Part shown: one piece after another, positions 1-12,094 of the stretch | Layout: each line of letters begins with the position of its first letter | Position numbering within the stretch: the first letter of the stretch is position 1 | Assembly (NCBI GenBank): GCA_009760885.1 | Contig: CM019714.1 | Coordinates: 609,739-673,738 of the forward strand | Length of the DNA: 64,000 nt | DNA from: Achatina immaculata | Lineage: Eukaryota; Mollusca; Gastropoda; Stylommatophora; Achatinidae | Direction of reading: 5' to 3' | Position numbers and translations under genes: made by a program | Notes under the pieces: model-generated | What the model was told of the DNA's origin: nothing | Seen by the model: only the letters and a program-made list of their open reading frames with translations | The model's database searches: none

Positions 1-1260
1 TAGCCAATTGAAGCAGGTATTATAGGAAGGTCAAGATGACAGGGTAGTGCAATAACAGTATAAGGTCAAGCGAGATATCAGAAGAATGACTACATAGCTA
101 CCTGCTGCGATTACCTAAACCAGACAAAGAACATACCAAATTGGCACGGTACCGCATCATTATCATGCTATACATTTTAATAAATAGCTAGAAACAATCG
201 TGTCTAAGATACTAACATGGGAAGTGGAGAATGATAGACAGCTTCCAGGCACGTTATGTGGCTATCAACCAGGCAGAGACACATCAAACAATGCATCGAT
301 ACTGGCACATGATGTATGCGAAAAGTTTCAGAGGAAAGAAGAGGCAGTAGTTGTTGCACTGAATCTGGGAAGATGCCTATAGCAGGGTCTGCTACACAAC
401 ACTTGTTCCTTATGAATGAAATGGGTACTGACGCTTGGATCTTGCGGTGGGTAGCCTCAGTGCTTCTAAAGCGAGTTGTGGCGCTGCGATTTGAATCACG
501 GACCTCGGAGTCTAGGATCATTGCGCCAGGACTATCTCAAGACTCTCCACTGTCTCCAATACTTTTCAACTTACAATGCCAGGATTTCAACTGCACCACA
601 CTAGCCCTGGCTGAATACTCAGTTATGCAGACGACATCCTGACATACGTACATGGAAACTACAGACACGTTTTGCCCGCATTCATGAAATTATTGACCAA
701 ATCATGAATTTGTGTAAAGACAACAACGCAGTGATAATCCCTATAAAGGCCAAAGTCATGTGGTGCTCATTAGACAACAAATCTGTGGATACCTCTTTCC
801 GCCAGTGTAATGCAATGGTGAATATATCAACAGGGAACAATGCTTGAAATATCTTGAGATTGTGTTTGACAGGGCATTATATTTCAACAATCACGCGAGG
901 TGGTTATTCGGAAAAGAAAGGTCTCAGTGCAGTGAAGCATGGCTGGTGCTGGACTTCTACAACGGCCACTCTTCCTGCTGATGCAGGCGTTGGTGATGCC
1001 GGTAGTTTACTTAGGCTAGGCCTTCTATTTCATCTACATGAAAAATCACACTTGAAAGAATCCATAAAAAGACCATTAGAGCAGTTCCTGGGGTGCACAA
1101 GGGATACTTCGGTCATAGCTATGCGCTAATTGCTGGATATGCCCAGCATGAAAGTAAGTCACAAATGTGCGGAAGTGAAGACGTATCTCAGAACTGCAGG
1201 CACAGCAAGCCATCCCCTTCTACCAGAGCTGAACCCATCCCAGAGCAAGCGTAACAAGCA
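1..1260 (+). mobile_element. Jockey/I-like LINE reverse transcriptase fragment
   Basis: Broken frames read as the fingers-to-thumb part of a non-LTR reverse transcriptase. A YRIIIMLYILIN stretch near 150-185 stands where the family has its YRPISL box. GLSQDSPLSPILFN at about 528-570 matches the PQGSPLSPxLFN box. A short YADDIL-like stretch follows near 625, and CLKYLEIVFDRAL at about 843-880 matches the LKYLGVxxD box. Several stops and frameshifts make it a dead copy. The RNase H fragment at 30050-30700 may come from the same type of element. The right side is cut by the assembly gap. Confidence 0.7.
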
Positions 1261-1273
1261 AGAGAACATGGCA

Positions 1274-1373
1274 NNNNNNNNNNNNNNNNNNNNNNNNNNN
1301 NNNNNNNNNNNNNNNNNNNNNNNNNNNNNNNNNNNNNNNNNNNNNNNNNNNNNNNNNNNNNNNNNNNNNNNNN
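1274..1373. other. Assembly gap of 100 N
   Basis: Exactly 100 N, the usual placeholder for a scaffold join of unknown size. Order and distance across it are not supported by sequence. Confidence 0.99.
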
Positions 1374-1654
1374 CTGTACTGGGCGCAGTATATCCAAGGT
1401 AAATAAAATGTTACACAATCACCATTTCCTCACAGTCAGATATACACTAATTATTAATTACAGTGAAATGAAAACTACAAGCAGATGGCTAATATTTAAA
1501 TGAAACAGAAATGGGGGAGGGGCGGCTTAGAAAAAAATTTAATTAAAAACAGTTAAATTGTAGCACAGATTTACACTGAAATCCTTGTCCTGCATGTCTC
1601 GTGATCCAATTTCTCACAGAAAGGAAGGAAGACAACCGGGCGTGCCAGACTTTA

Positions 1655-2760
1655 AAACGTCTCTCTCTCTCCGAACCTTAAGTGCCCAGGGCACATGGGG
1701 CTTCCGCAAGGGTTTTCCACAAATGCCTGTCCTTCGCCTTTTTTTCTGCTCTTGCCCAGGTGAGCCCTCTATTGCTCAACATCCTTTCTGTTGTTCTTCT
1801 CCATGTCTCTTTTGGTCTACCCTTACTTCTGCTCCCCTGTGGTGTCCATCTTTGTGCTATTTTTGGTAGTGAGTTGTCAGTCATTCGGAGCACATGTCCC
1901 AACCATCGCCAGCGTCTTTCCTCAATAATTGTTGTCAGTGGCTTCATCTGCATTTCTGCCAATAAGATGTTATTGCTTATGGTGTTTGGCCAAAATATTT
2001 TTCTGATTGAGAAAGCCTTTGACAATGTCAACAGAGATGCACTGTGGAAAATCCTAAGATGGCATGGCCTCCCCCATAAGATAGTTAATGTAATCAAAGC
2101 CCTATATGAGGGTTTTCAGTGCAAAGTGATCTGTGGAAAACATACCTCCAGCAGCTTTAGGGTACAAACAGGAGTGAAACAGGGATGTGTACTACCATCA
2201 ACATTATTTATCTTGGCAGTAGACTGTTTAATGAAGGAGGCAACATCAGACAAACTCAGAGGATTACAATGGACCCTTGATACAGTACTGGAGGACCTTG
2301 ACTTTGCGGACGACATTTGTCTACTATCAAGCAGTCACAAAGATATGCAAGATAAAATAAACAAGCTAACTCAGAATGCAAACAACATAGGTCTAAAGAT
2401 CAACGTAGGAAAGACAAAGTTAATGAAGCAAAATGTGAACAACAGAAATGTACTCAGATTAGATAGCAAATTAGTGGAGGAGGTCAACGAATTTTATACC
2501 TTTGCAGCAGAGTAGTAGAAAAGGGAGACAGCACAGAGGACATCAACAGCAGACTTACTAGAGCAAACCAGGCTTTTGCAATAGTGCAGAATATATGGAA
2601 ATAAAAAAAATAAACATAAATATGAAAATCAGGATATTTAAGAGTAATGTTCTATGTGTACTACTCTATGGAAGTGAATGCTGGAAAATCACCAAAACCA
2701 CAGAAAACAAGTGGAATTCTTTCCAGACTAAATGTTTACTTTAAAACATAGGGAGGATAA
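1655..2760. mobile_element. RTE-type LINE 3' fragment with 5' inversion
   Basis: The left part (about 1655-2006) reads on the minus strand as the RTE C-terminus: RKIFWPN, RWLGHVLRM, GRPKETWRRT. The right part (about 2007-2760) reads on the plus strand as the palm: EKAFDNVNRDALW, GVKQGCVLPSTLF, LDFADDICLL. Both belong to the family found at 22700-25690 and 46154-50215. The opposite orientation of 5' and 3' segments meeting near 2006 is the pattern left by twin priming. The 3' end abuts a short CT run at about 1660. Later frames are broken, so the copy is inactive. Confidence 0.85.
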
Positions 2761-2906
2761 ATTCAAATTTAGAGATCAACGTGCTCTGCGTCGATCGGCA
2801 ATCTGAAAAACAACTGATCGAAGCAACTCACGTCGATGAGTATTTCATGATCTAGAAGATTATTTCGTTTAATGGTAACTTTCTCATCTACGAATATAAT
2901 CAATTT

Positions 2907-2909
<3 letters not shown>

Positions 2910-2937
<28 letters not shown>

Positions 2938-2956
2938 TACGCACAAACACACACAG
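2910..2956. repeat. CT/CA dinucleotide microsatellite
   Basis: A run of CT changes into a run of CA, followed by degenerate CA units. From 2760 to 3200 I see nothing else. Confidence 0.9.
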
Positions 2957-3199
2957 AGTAGATAATACCTGTGCAACTTAATCTTTAGTTTTCTAGTCCA
3001 GGACTCCTGACACCATTAATTTGTTTCATTTATTAAGGTCTTGCCAATGTCCATAATTGCCACGTATTAATATCACCCAGATTTGGGAGTGTATTTAATA
3101 ACATTTCTCCACATTTCAATAATCAGCTGCAGCAAAAGCAGAACCGTTCATCTGGGTACTAACCAGGGCCAAACATTTGTGAACGTCTACAAACATTAA

Positions 3200-3300
3200 T
3201 CATGTCTCCGTTGTGTGCTTCAGGGTTAGACATGCGATTCAGATCTTAGAGTTCCTGGGTTCGAATCTCACCAGAAGTAGCGGGTATCTTTTTTATCATG
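3200..3300 (+). mobile_element. tRNA-derived SINE fragment
   Basis: GGTTAGACATGC followed about 35 bases later by GGGTTCGAATCTC looks like the A-box side and B-box of a tRNA-derived SINE head. The acceptor arm does not pair, so it is not a tRNA gene. From 3300 to 3670 I see no gene. Confidence 0.5.
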
Positions 3301-3674
3301 AATCCTCCAATAATAAATTCACTTGGTCTCTAGAAAGTTGAAACTAACATTCCTCTGCATTATCGCGCACGTTGAAAATCCCGTAATTTGGAAATGCAAA
3401 AATGTTGATCAGACAACCCGTGTCCAGACAAAATTCTAGGAAAAGTTACCAAAGAGACTGACACAGGCAACTGGATCACAGCTCCCACTTTTTGTTGTTG
3501 TTGGTGCCTTAGTCTTAGGCCTGCTCTTTTGGTTACTTGGGGCGATAGACCGCATCAGCTCTAGATGTAGTTGAATTTATACACTTTTAGTCCTCATTTA
3601 ACAAATCTCTTCTGCATAACTGGAATGTCATAACATGCAATCATATTTGAATGGGAAATGTATGTATATAATTC

Positions 3675-3740
3675 ACCCATATATATATATGTATATATAT
3701 ATATATTATATATATATATAATATATATATATATATATAA
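3675..3740. repeat. AT dinucleotide microsatellite
   Basis: Interrupted AT run of about 65 bases immediately upstream of an RTE 3' end fragment. Confidence 0.95.
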
Positions 3741-3744
3741 TTTG

Positions 3745-3983
3745 GACACATTAAAAGTCATGATAATTTAGAGAAGACCGTCTTGGAAGGATACATAATG
3801 GGAAAAATAAAGAGACGAAGACCAAAACGAAGATGGCTGCACGACATCGTTGGCGATCTACAAATGGATGCAACAGCAGCAGGCCATCTTGCTCACAACC
3901 GAGAGGCCTACAGGAGTGCTGTTTGGGAGGCAAAGTTCCGCAATGAGCATACAAATAAATGAATAAATGAATGAATGAATATC
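3745..3983 (+). mobile_element. RTE-type LINE 3' end with (TGAA)n tail
   Basis: The translated segment matches 8890-9140 and 44580-44800: an LEG(Y)IMGK stretch, a basic RP(K)RRWLHDIV segment, AAGHLAHN, REAYRSA. This is the C-terminal tail of an RTE-like polymerase. It ends in repeated TGAA units at about 3955-3983. Only the last quarter of the ORF is present, which is ordinary 5' truncation. Confidence 0.75.
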
Positions 3984-4038
3984 AGAAGCTTATATCACTA
4001 TGTGGTCTAGAGCTGGTATATCACATTGTGGTCTACAG

Positions 4039-4083
<45 letters not shown>

Positions 4084-7000
4084 TCTGCGGTCTGGATTTG
4101 GTGTTTAACCCTTTGGTCTGGGATGGTCTATCATTCTGTGGTTTGAAGCCGATGTCTAACTCTATGGTATGCAACTGGTGTTTCACTTTCTGGTCTTGAG
4201 ATGGTGTATGACTCTGTGGTCTCTTTCTGGTGTTCACTTTGTAGTCTGTTTCTGGTGTTCACTCTGTGGTCTGTTTCTGGTGATCACTCTGCGGATTGTT
4301 TCTACTATTCACTCTGTGGTCTGTTTCTGGTGTTCACTTTGTGGTCTGTTTCTGGTGTATGATTCTGTGGTCTGTTTCTGGTGTATGCCTCTGTGGTCTG
4401 TTTCTGGTGTATGGCTCTGTGGTCTGTTTCTGGTGTATTACTCTGTGGTCTGTTTCTGGTATATGACTCTATGGTCTGTTTCTGGTGTATGACTCTGTGG
4501 TCTGTTTCTGGTGTATGACTCTATGGTCTGTTTCTGGTGTTCACTCTGTGGTCTGTTTCTGGTGTATGACTCTGTGGTCTGTTTCTGGTGTATGATTATA
4601 TGGTCTGTTTCTGGTGTTCACTCTATGGTCTGTTTCTGGTGTATGACTCTATGGTCTGTTTCTGGTGTTTGACTCTGTGATCAGTTGATGGTGTATGACT
4701 CTATGGTCTGTTTCTGGTGTTCACTCTATGGTCTGTTTCTGGTGTATGACTCTGTGATCAGTTGCTGGTGTATGACTCTATGGTCTGCTCTGTTCACTCT
4801 ATGGTCTGTTTCTGGTGTATGACTCTGTGGTCAGTTGCTGGTGTATACCTCTGAGGCCTGTTTCTGGTGAATCATTCTGAGGTCTTTTTTTGGTGTATCA
4901 GTCTGTGGCTGATGCTGGTGTACCACTCTGTGGTCTGGAGATGATGTATCACTCTGGGGTCAGGAGATAATGTATCACTCTGGGGTATGGAGATGATTTA
5001 TCACACTGGGGTCTGGAGATGATTTATCACTCTGGTGTCAGGAGATGATGTATCATTCTGGGGTCTGGAGATAATGTAACACTCTGAGTTCTGGAGATGA
5101 TGTATAATCTGGGGTCAGCAGATGATGTATCACTCTTGTATCTGGAGATGATGTATCACTCTGGGGTAAGGAGATGATGTATAACTCGAGGGTCTGGAGA
5201 TGATGTATCACTCTTTGGTCTGGTGATGATGAATCACTCTGTTGTCTAAAGATGATGTATCACACTGTGGTCTGGAGATGATGTATCACTCTGTGATCTG
5301 AAGATGAAATATCATTCTGGGGTATGGAGATGATGCATCGCTCTGGGGTCAGGACATGATGTATCACTCTTAGGTCTGAAGATCATGTATCCCTCTTAGG
5401 TCTGGAGATCATGTATCACTCTGAGGTCTGGAGCTGGTGTACCACTCTGAGGTATGGAAATCATGTATCAATCTGTGGTCTGGAGCTTATGAATCAGTCT
5501 GTCTCTTGGTGCTGGTAAATCACTCTGTGGTCTGGAGCTGGTAAATCACTCTGTGGTCTGAAGCTTGTAAATAAATCTGTTGTCTGAAGCTGGTAAATCA
5601 CTCTGTGGTCTGGACCTGGTAAATCACTCTGTCGTCTGGATCTGGTAAATCACCCTTGGTCAGGAGATGATGTATCACTCTGGGGTCAGGAGATGATGTA
5701 TCTATTTATGATCTGGAGATGATGTATCACTCTGGGGTCCGGAGATGATGTATCACTGTGGGATCTGGAGATGGTGTATATCTCTTTGATCTGGAGATGA
5801 TGTATCACTTTGTGGTCTAGAGATAATGTATCACTCTTTGATCTGGAGATGATGTATCACTCTAGTGTCAGGAGATCATGTATCGCACTGGGGTCTGGAG
5901 ATGATGTATCACTCTGGGGTCAGGAGATGATGTATTACTTCAGGGTCAGGAGATGATGTATCACTCTGGGGTCAGGAGATGATGTGTCACTCTGGGGTCT
6001 GAATATGATGTATCAATCTTTGATCTGGAGATGATGTATCACTCTGGGGTCAGGAGATGATGTATCAATATGTGATCTGGAGATGATGTATAACTCTGGG
6101 GTCTGGAGATGATGTATCACTCTGGGGTCAGGAGATGATGTATCACTCTGTGGTCTGGAGATGATTTATCACTTTGAGGTCAGGAGATGATTTATCACTC
6201 TGGTGTCAGGAGAGCATGTATCACTCTGGGGTCTGGAGATAATGTATCACTCTGGGGTCTGGAGATGATGTATCACTCTGGGGTATGGAGATGATATATC
6301 ACTCTTGGGTCTGGAGATGATGTATCTCTCTGGGGTCAGGAGATGATGTATCATTCTGAGGTCTGGAAATGATGCAACACTCTGAGTTCTGAAGATGATG
6401 TATAATCCGGGGTCAGGAGATGATGTATCATTCTGGGGTCTGAAATGATGTATAACTCTGGGGTCTGGGGATGATGTATCACTCTGGGGTCAGGAGATGA
6501 TGTATCACACTGGGGTGTGGAGATGATTTATCGTTCTGGGGTCTGGAGATTATGTATAAATCTGGGTCCTTGAGATGATGTATCACTCTGGGGTCTGGAG
6601 ATGATGTACCACACTGAGGTTTTGAGATCATGTATCGCTCTTAGGTCTGTAGATCATGTATCACTCTGAGGTCTGGAGCTGATGTATCACTCTGAGGTCT
6701 GAACATCATGTATCACACTGTGGTCTGGAACTTGTGAATCATTCTGTCTCTTGGTGCTGTTAACTCACTCTGTGGTCTGGAGCTGGTGAATCAATTTGTG
6801 GTCTGGAGCTAGTAAATCATTCTGTCGTCTGGAGCTGATAAATCGCTCTGTGGTCTGGAGATGATGTATCACTCCGGGGTTTGGAGCAGGTTAATCACTC
6901 TGTGGTCTAGTGATGGTGTATCACTCTGGGGTCTAGTGATGGTGTATCACTCCTGGGTCTAGTGATGGTGTATCACTCTGGGGTCTAGTGATGGTGTATC

Positions 7001-7245
7001 ACTCTGGGGTCTAGTGATGGTGTATTAGTCTGAGATCAGGAGCTAGTGTTTCACTCTGTGGTCTGGAGATAGTGTATCACTGTGATATCTGAAGCTAGTG
7101 TATCACTCTGACAGCTGGAGCTAGTGTATCACTCTATGGTCTGGAGCTGGTGCATCACTCTGTGATCTGGAGCTGGTGTATCACTGTGGGATCTGGAGCT
7201 GGTGTATCACTGTGGGATCTGGAGCTGGTGTATCACTCGATGTAT
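3984..7245. repeat. 26-bp minisatellite, about 125 degenerate units
   Basis: A 26-bp unit fills over 3.2 kb. The left third is built mainly on TGTTTCTGGTGTATGACTCT plus GTGGTC. The right two thirds are built on GGAGATGATGTATCACTCT plus GGGGTCT. An AT run (4040-4082) interrupts the first units. Variant units at 5400-5640 and 6600-6900 suggest that blocks of units were duplicated together. Open frames here (for example 4169-4492) follow from the repeat and are not genes. Confidence 0.95.
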
Positions 7246-7499
7246 GGTGACCCCCGCCTACCAATGTCATAAGTAGGTCCCTACAACATCAGTTCATTCT
7301 TTCCTTTTCTGATATTCTGAGTATCACCAACTAGCATCTCTTCATTTGATATTATTTCTATCAATGATATTCTAAATACCCTTCTGTAACATTTCATTTC
7401 ATACACTATTATTCTATTTTTTAGTGATTTGTTAAGTGTCCACTTTTCGCATTAATATGTTTTAACTGAAATAAGTAAGCTTTTATTAAACATAACATT

Positions 7500-7744
7500 G
7501 TTTATTTTTTTGTTACCTTCCACGTAATCTTCGTGTGTGCTAGTTTCTGTGATGATGATGATGATGATGATGATGCTAGCCTTCTTTTCATTTTCACTGC
7601 GCCGTCACCTTTGGTGGTGATAACTGAAGCTGGATATTCAAATCTATTTACATTTTCAATCTCTTGATGGTCCAGTGTACTTTTAGGTTTGCTTCTCATT
7701 ATGACAATTATAATTACTTTGGCTTTGTTCATTTTTAAAAAAAG
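7500..7744 (-). mobile_element. RTE-type LINE fragment
   Basis: On the minus strand KPKSTLDHQEIENVNRFEYP followed by ASVITTKGDG and MKRRLA matches the RTE palm-to-thumb segment, where IExVxxFxYLG comes before a short DG turn and an RRI helix. An ATG trinucleotide run (about 7550-7578) lies inside it. Confidence 0.6.
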
Positions 7745-8440
7745 AGGTCTTCTAATATCGTGTGCCTTGTTTGAACATTGAGTATTCATTACAAATAATA
7801 AGACTGCAGAATACGCAGCATAAGAATTAGTCCATGCTGTGTTCTCTGCAACTTGTAGCTTTATTGTGTGTAACTACCTTCCTATTATTTTAACTGAAAC
7901 CATTCCAGTTATAGCAGAGGTCTATGTTTGATTTGGCTGGTAAGGCCTTACTACAACACACCTTTAAGTTAGTAACGATGCGATCTCTGGTCATTTTGGT
8001 ATTGTGAATGAAATTTTACTGAACTTGGTCACGAGACGTGTTTATTGGCGGGACTTCTGGAGAGAACAGTGGTGGGAAAACGTATAGAAAGTGTGAAAGT
8101 GATTCAACTTGAAAAGTAGACGTAAGATCCTAGTTTTGGAATTATGCTTGGACATATTCTTCAATGTAGAGTTCGTTCAGCTTGAAATTTCTTTCTTTTC
8201 AGTGTTGTATGGTGAAAGATCACTACTTGCAACATGCGTCATCACACATAAACTCATCTACAACTTGGGAAACAACGCTGCATTTGACACTTTTAAAGGC
8301 GTTCGTGAGAAACTAACCTCCATATGTAAAGTATTTTCTCACCATTTGATTCTATCTGTCTTTCCACAAATCTTTCATCATGTTATGCTGTTGTTATTTT
8401 TAGCCACGTTTATCTTCCTATAGTATCTTCCTATATTTGC
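7745..8440 (+). pseudogene. CpeT-like family relic: exon 1 remnant, intron 1, exon 2
   Basis: From 7745 the sequence aligns with the second half of signal-peptide exon 1 and intron 1 of the complete gene at 37481 (shared TAATATCGTGTGCCTTG, and the later GTCCATGCTGTGTTCTCTG). The first half of exon 1 is missing, so the copy is dead. Bases 8203-8325 form a 123-nt exon with a TTTCTTTTCAG acceptor and a GTAAAG donor, both in phase 1, open throughout and ending next to a split cysteine codon. A related segment is present at 29290-29400. The complete gene has no equivalent. Confidence 0.7.
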
Positions 8441-8444
8441 GAAG

Positions 8445-9140
8445 AGTAAAACTTCTATCTGAATGAGAAGAAAATTAATTGATGACAACTGACAAAACAA
8501 ACAAGGTAGCTGAAATATGTATCAATTAGGAGAAATGGGAAGAAACAGAGTGTTTAGAATATCTTGGATCACTGCTACTAATAATGGAGATACAATAAGG
8601 GAAATTAAAAGGAAGACATATATCGCTCCTCATAAATAAAACAACTGAGGAATCTGTGGAGAGGAACAGACAGAACTACAAAAATAAGATTTTTAAGCGC
8701 ATGCATTTTCCCCATCGCAACATATGCCTGTGAGACCTGAACACTTAACAAAACAGCTGAGAAACAAATAACTGCTTTTTAATGTAAATGCTACAGAAGA
8801 GTTCTTCAAATATCATGGACACAAAAAAAGAACAAATATATACATACTACAAGAACTTAATATTGAAGAAGGCTGGCTAGTAAAGAGGATTAAACAAAGA
8901 AAACTTAAATATTTTAGACACATTAAACGTCATGATAATCTAGAGAAGACCGTCTTGGAAGGGTATATAATGGGAAAAAGAAAGATAGGCAGACCAAGGC
9001 GAAGATGGCTGCAAGACATCGTTGATGATCTGCAAATGGATACATCAGCAGCAGGCCATCTTGCTCAGAACCGAGAGGCCTACAGGAGTGCTGTTAGGGA
9101 GACAAAGTTCCGCAAAGAACATGCAAATGAATGAATGCGA
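8445..9140 (+). mobile_element. RTE-type LINE 3' fragment
   Basis: The frame is interrupted by stops but reads through to a clear C-terminus: LEGYIMGKRKIGRPRRRWLQ, DIVDDLQMD, AAGHLAQNREAYRSA. The 3' end is a short TGAA tail. It is inserted in intron 2 of the gene relic that resumes at about 10120. Confidence 0.75.
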
Positions 9141-9244
9141 TGTATCTTCCTTATTATAACTTCTTATGATAGTTTTTATTATATTTATTTTCATTGAATT
9201 GTGAGTTATGCACATCTCATCTTCACAAGGGACAACAAATGGGA

Positions 9245-10115
9245 AACAGTGGACATGGAGCAATCAAATAGAAGGCCTTGACTTCGCAGATGATATGGCA
9301 CTCTTGGCACACAGCCACACATAAGTGTAACAGAATCTTCAGATCTTAAGCAATAATTCAGCTAAACTGGGACTGTATATTATGATAATGAAAAGTAGTA
9401 GTGTAACCAATAGCCTCACAGTAATCGAGGGCGTACCAGTTGAGGAAGTAGAATATTTCACATATTTAGGCAGCATAGTGGATACATACGGGGTGATAGA
9501 AAATGATATTACAGCTAAAATAACCAAGATCAGAAGAGCATTTATCCAACATAACAAAATATGGTCATCTAAGAACATCAAAACAAGAACCAAACTTAGG
9601 CCTTTCAATACAAACGTAAAGACTGTCCTACAATATGGTTCAGAGACATGGGTTATTACCAAGACAATACAACAGAGGATACAAACATTCATGAACTGCT
9701 GCTTGAGGAGGATTTTAAACATTAAATGGCAGGACAAGATCAGGAACGAGGAGGCCTAGGTAAGGGCAGGACAAGAACCTGTGAACCTACAAATCATGTC
9801 TAAGAAATGGAGGTGGATTGGCCACAATCTGAGAAAATACGACACCAGCATAGCAAGACAGGCACTGATATGGAACCCTCAAGGAAACAGAAAACGAGGA
9901 AGACCTGGACTTACTTGGAGAAGAGAAATTATAACAGTGCTATAGTGCTCGGAGACAAGGGATACACATAGAAGGAAGCAGAGAATAATTCCAAGAACAA
10001 TGACGACAGGAGAGACTTTATCTTGACCTATACTCTCAAGGTAGTAAAAGGCGATGATGATGATGATGACGACGACGACGACGACGATGACGATGATGAT
10101 GATGATGATGATGGT
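9245..10115 (+). mobile_element. RTE-type LINE fragment with (GATGAC)n tail
   Basis: A LDFADDMALLAHS palm motif lies at about 9277-9315. VEYFTYLGSIVDTYG follows at about 9450, then QYGSETWVITK, then the W.WIGHxLR and KRGRPGLTWRR motifs at 9800-9930. Stops occur near 9330 and 9760. The tail from about 10052 is a GATGAT/GACGAC trinucleotide run, which is the 3' end of the element. It lies in the same former intron as the preceding LINE. Confidence 0.8.
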
Positions 10116-10117
10116 GA

Positions 10118-10382
10118 CCCCTCATCTTAACTGTACAAGGTACTCTCAACATGTTTTCAATAAAGCACATCTACATAGACCCCACATTTGTTTTTATCGT
10201 ACGAAGCTAATGTTTCTACTGATTGCTACGTGTGTTTCAGAATACTGTGCTCCAAAACAGACAGGGTTTAAAAAAAACGTTCAAATAGTGTATGTTGGCA
10301 TTATATTAAAGACAAAGTAACATCATCCTGTTCAAATTAAGGAGTTTTGAATGCCACATGCAGTTTCCTAATTTGTCAGTCT
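10118..10382 (+). pseudogene. CpeT-like family relic: end of intron 2 and start of exon 3
   Basis: CTTAACTGTACAAGGTAC through TTCAAATTAAGG aligns base by base with 39018-39245 of the complete gene, directly before its exon 2 (the family's third exon). A short stretch resembling that exon (GAATGCCACATGCAG) follows. It then runs into the 48-bp repeat where the rest of the exon should be. Confidence 0.7.
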
Positions 10383-10992
10383 ACCTATCTACCTACCTGT
10401 CAACCTTCTTACCTACCTACATACCCTCCTACCTGTCAACCTTCTTATCTACCTACATACCCTCCTACCTATCTAACTACCTGTCAACCTTCTTATCTAC
10501 CTACATACCCTCCTACCTATCTACCTACCTGTCAACCTTCTTATCTACCTAAATACCCTCCTACCTATCTACCTACCTGTCAACCTTCTTACCTACCTAC
10601 ATACCCTCCTACCTATCTACCTACCTGTCAACCTTCTTATCTACCTACATACCCTCCTACCTATCTACCTACCTGTCAACCTTCTTATCTACCTAAATAC
10701 CCTCCTACCTATCTACCTACCTGTCAACCTTCTTACCTACCTAATACCCTCCTACCTGTCTACCTACCTGTCAACCTTCTTATCTACCTACATACCCTCC
10801 TACCTATCTACCTACCTGTCAACCTTCTTACCTACATACCCCCCTACCTATCTACCTACCTGTCAACCATCTTATCTACCTACATACCCTCCTACCTATC
10901 TACCTACCTGTCAACCTTCTTACCTACATACCCCCCTACCTATCTACCTACCTGTCAACCATCTTATCTACCTACATACCCTCCTACCTATA
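10383..10992. repeat. 48-bp tandem repeat derived from tetranucleotides
   Basis: About 13 copies of a 48-bp unit made of CTAC/CTAT words around a GTCAACCTTCTTA core. Because 48 is divisible by three and the unit lacks stops, it leaves a 224-aa open frame with a 16-residue proline/tyrosine repeat (10347-11021). I treat that as a by-product. The array stands where the other gene copies have a tetranucleotide microsatellite. Confidence 0.95.
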
Positions 10993-11384
10993 TATCCGCA
11001 AGATGCCGTCCAATTAGGTAATCAAGGACCCATATCTGATATGCTAGCTTCAGGCTAACTATAGCTGACCAAGACCCTGTCCCAGCTCTCCATTTGTACC
11101 CCTAGTAACAGGCGCAGCTTGGCTAACGGGGCAGGGATCACCATAGTCCCCATGGTGGTGGATTCTGCTAAAGAAGCACTGCACACCCCCTACAATTTAG
11201 CTGTACTCAGGGACTGAAAACGTAGCTGCCATAACCCGCTCCCACGCCGATACGATGATGTGCCTCAACATCTCTACAGCATCGGCTGCGAAGAACACCA
11301 GGTCGCAGTTACAGGGAGATAGTACAAGTCAAGACAAAGCAAGATCTATCATATCTGACTATATGTCAGTATGGCTGCTTGCCT

Positions 11385-11450
11385 GTCAATCCATCCATCC
11401 ATCCATCCATTCATCCATCCATCCATCCATCCATCCATCCATCCATCTAT
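11385..11450. repeat. (ATCC)n microsatellite
   Basis: About 16 ATCC units with one interruption. I see nothing recognisable in 11000-11385 or 11450-11850. Confidence 0.95.
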
Positions 11451-11857
11451 AGTTTGAACAATGAACGCATATGATTGTTAATTTATTTCTTTGTCCCATT
11501 CTATCACAGTTTTCCCTCTCCACCGTCTTGTAATCACCACACACTTTCCTCTGTCTCTCTGGCCAGAGTTAGAATATAATTACAAGATTAAGGTTGCGTC
11601 TTCTTAGTAAAGAAACTCTTATTCCTTTTCAGCTTTCTGAGCTCATTGCTGCAGATCACGTCCGCCTACATCTCTCTCTTCCTAAACTTTTCTTTCCGGC
11701 CGGCGACACTAATTTCCGTTATAGGCTCCTCTATGTTGTCTGTCCGTTTCTGTCTTGCTCTACCTCCCGGGCTATTTTCCTTCATCTCTTGCACGTACAT
11801 CGTCTTCACTGATCGTTTCTATTCTTTCTATATGTTAAAAAAAACGTACTATTTTCA

Positions 11858-12062
11858 GTTTCAAGATGCTGTGATTTAAATCAGGTTCAGTTTCAAGATG
11901 ATGTGATTTAAATTATGTTCAGTTTCAAGATGCGGTGATTTAAATCATGTTCAGTTTGAAGTCGATATGATTTAAATTAGGTTCAGCTTCAAGATGATGT
12001 GATATAAATTAGGTTCAGTTTCAAGATGATGTGATTTAAATCAGGTTCAGTTTCAAGATAGT
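11858..12062. repeat. 33-bp tandem repeat, six units
   Basis: Six imperfect copies of a unit built on TTCAGTTTCAAGATGATGTG plus ATTTAAATCAGG. A lone seventh half unit reappears at 12205-12235, after the following element. Confidence 0.9.
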
Positions 12063-12094
12063 ATTCATATGAAATTATACTTTATCCCCTCTCT

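Noticed and set aside
204..521. 105-aa minus-strand frame
   Set aside because: Antisense shadow of the LINE RT fragment; no motif.
4169..4492. 107-aa open frame
   Set aside because: Lies wholly inside the 26-bp minisatellite. Its periodic residues follow the repeat.
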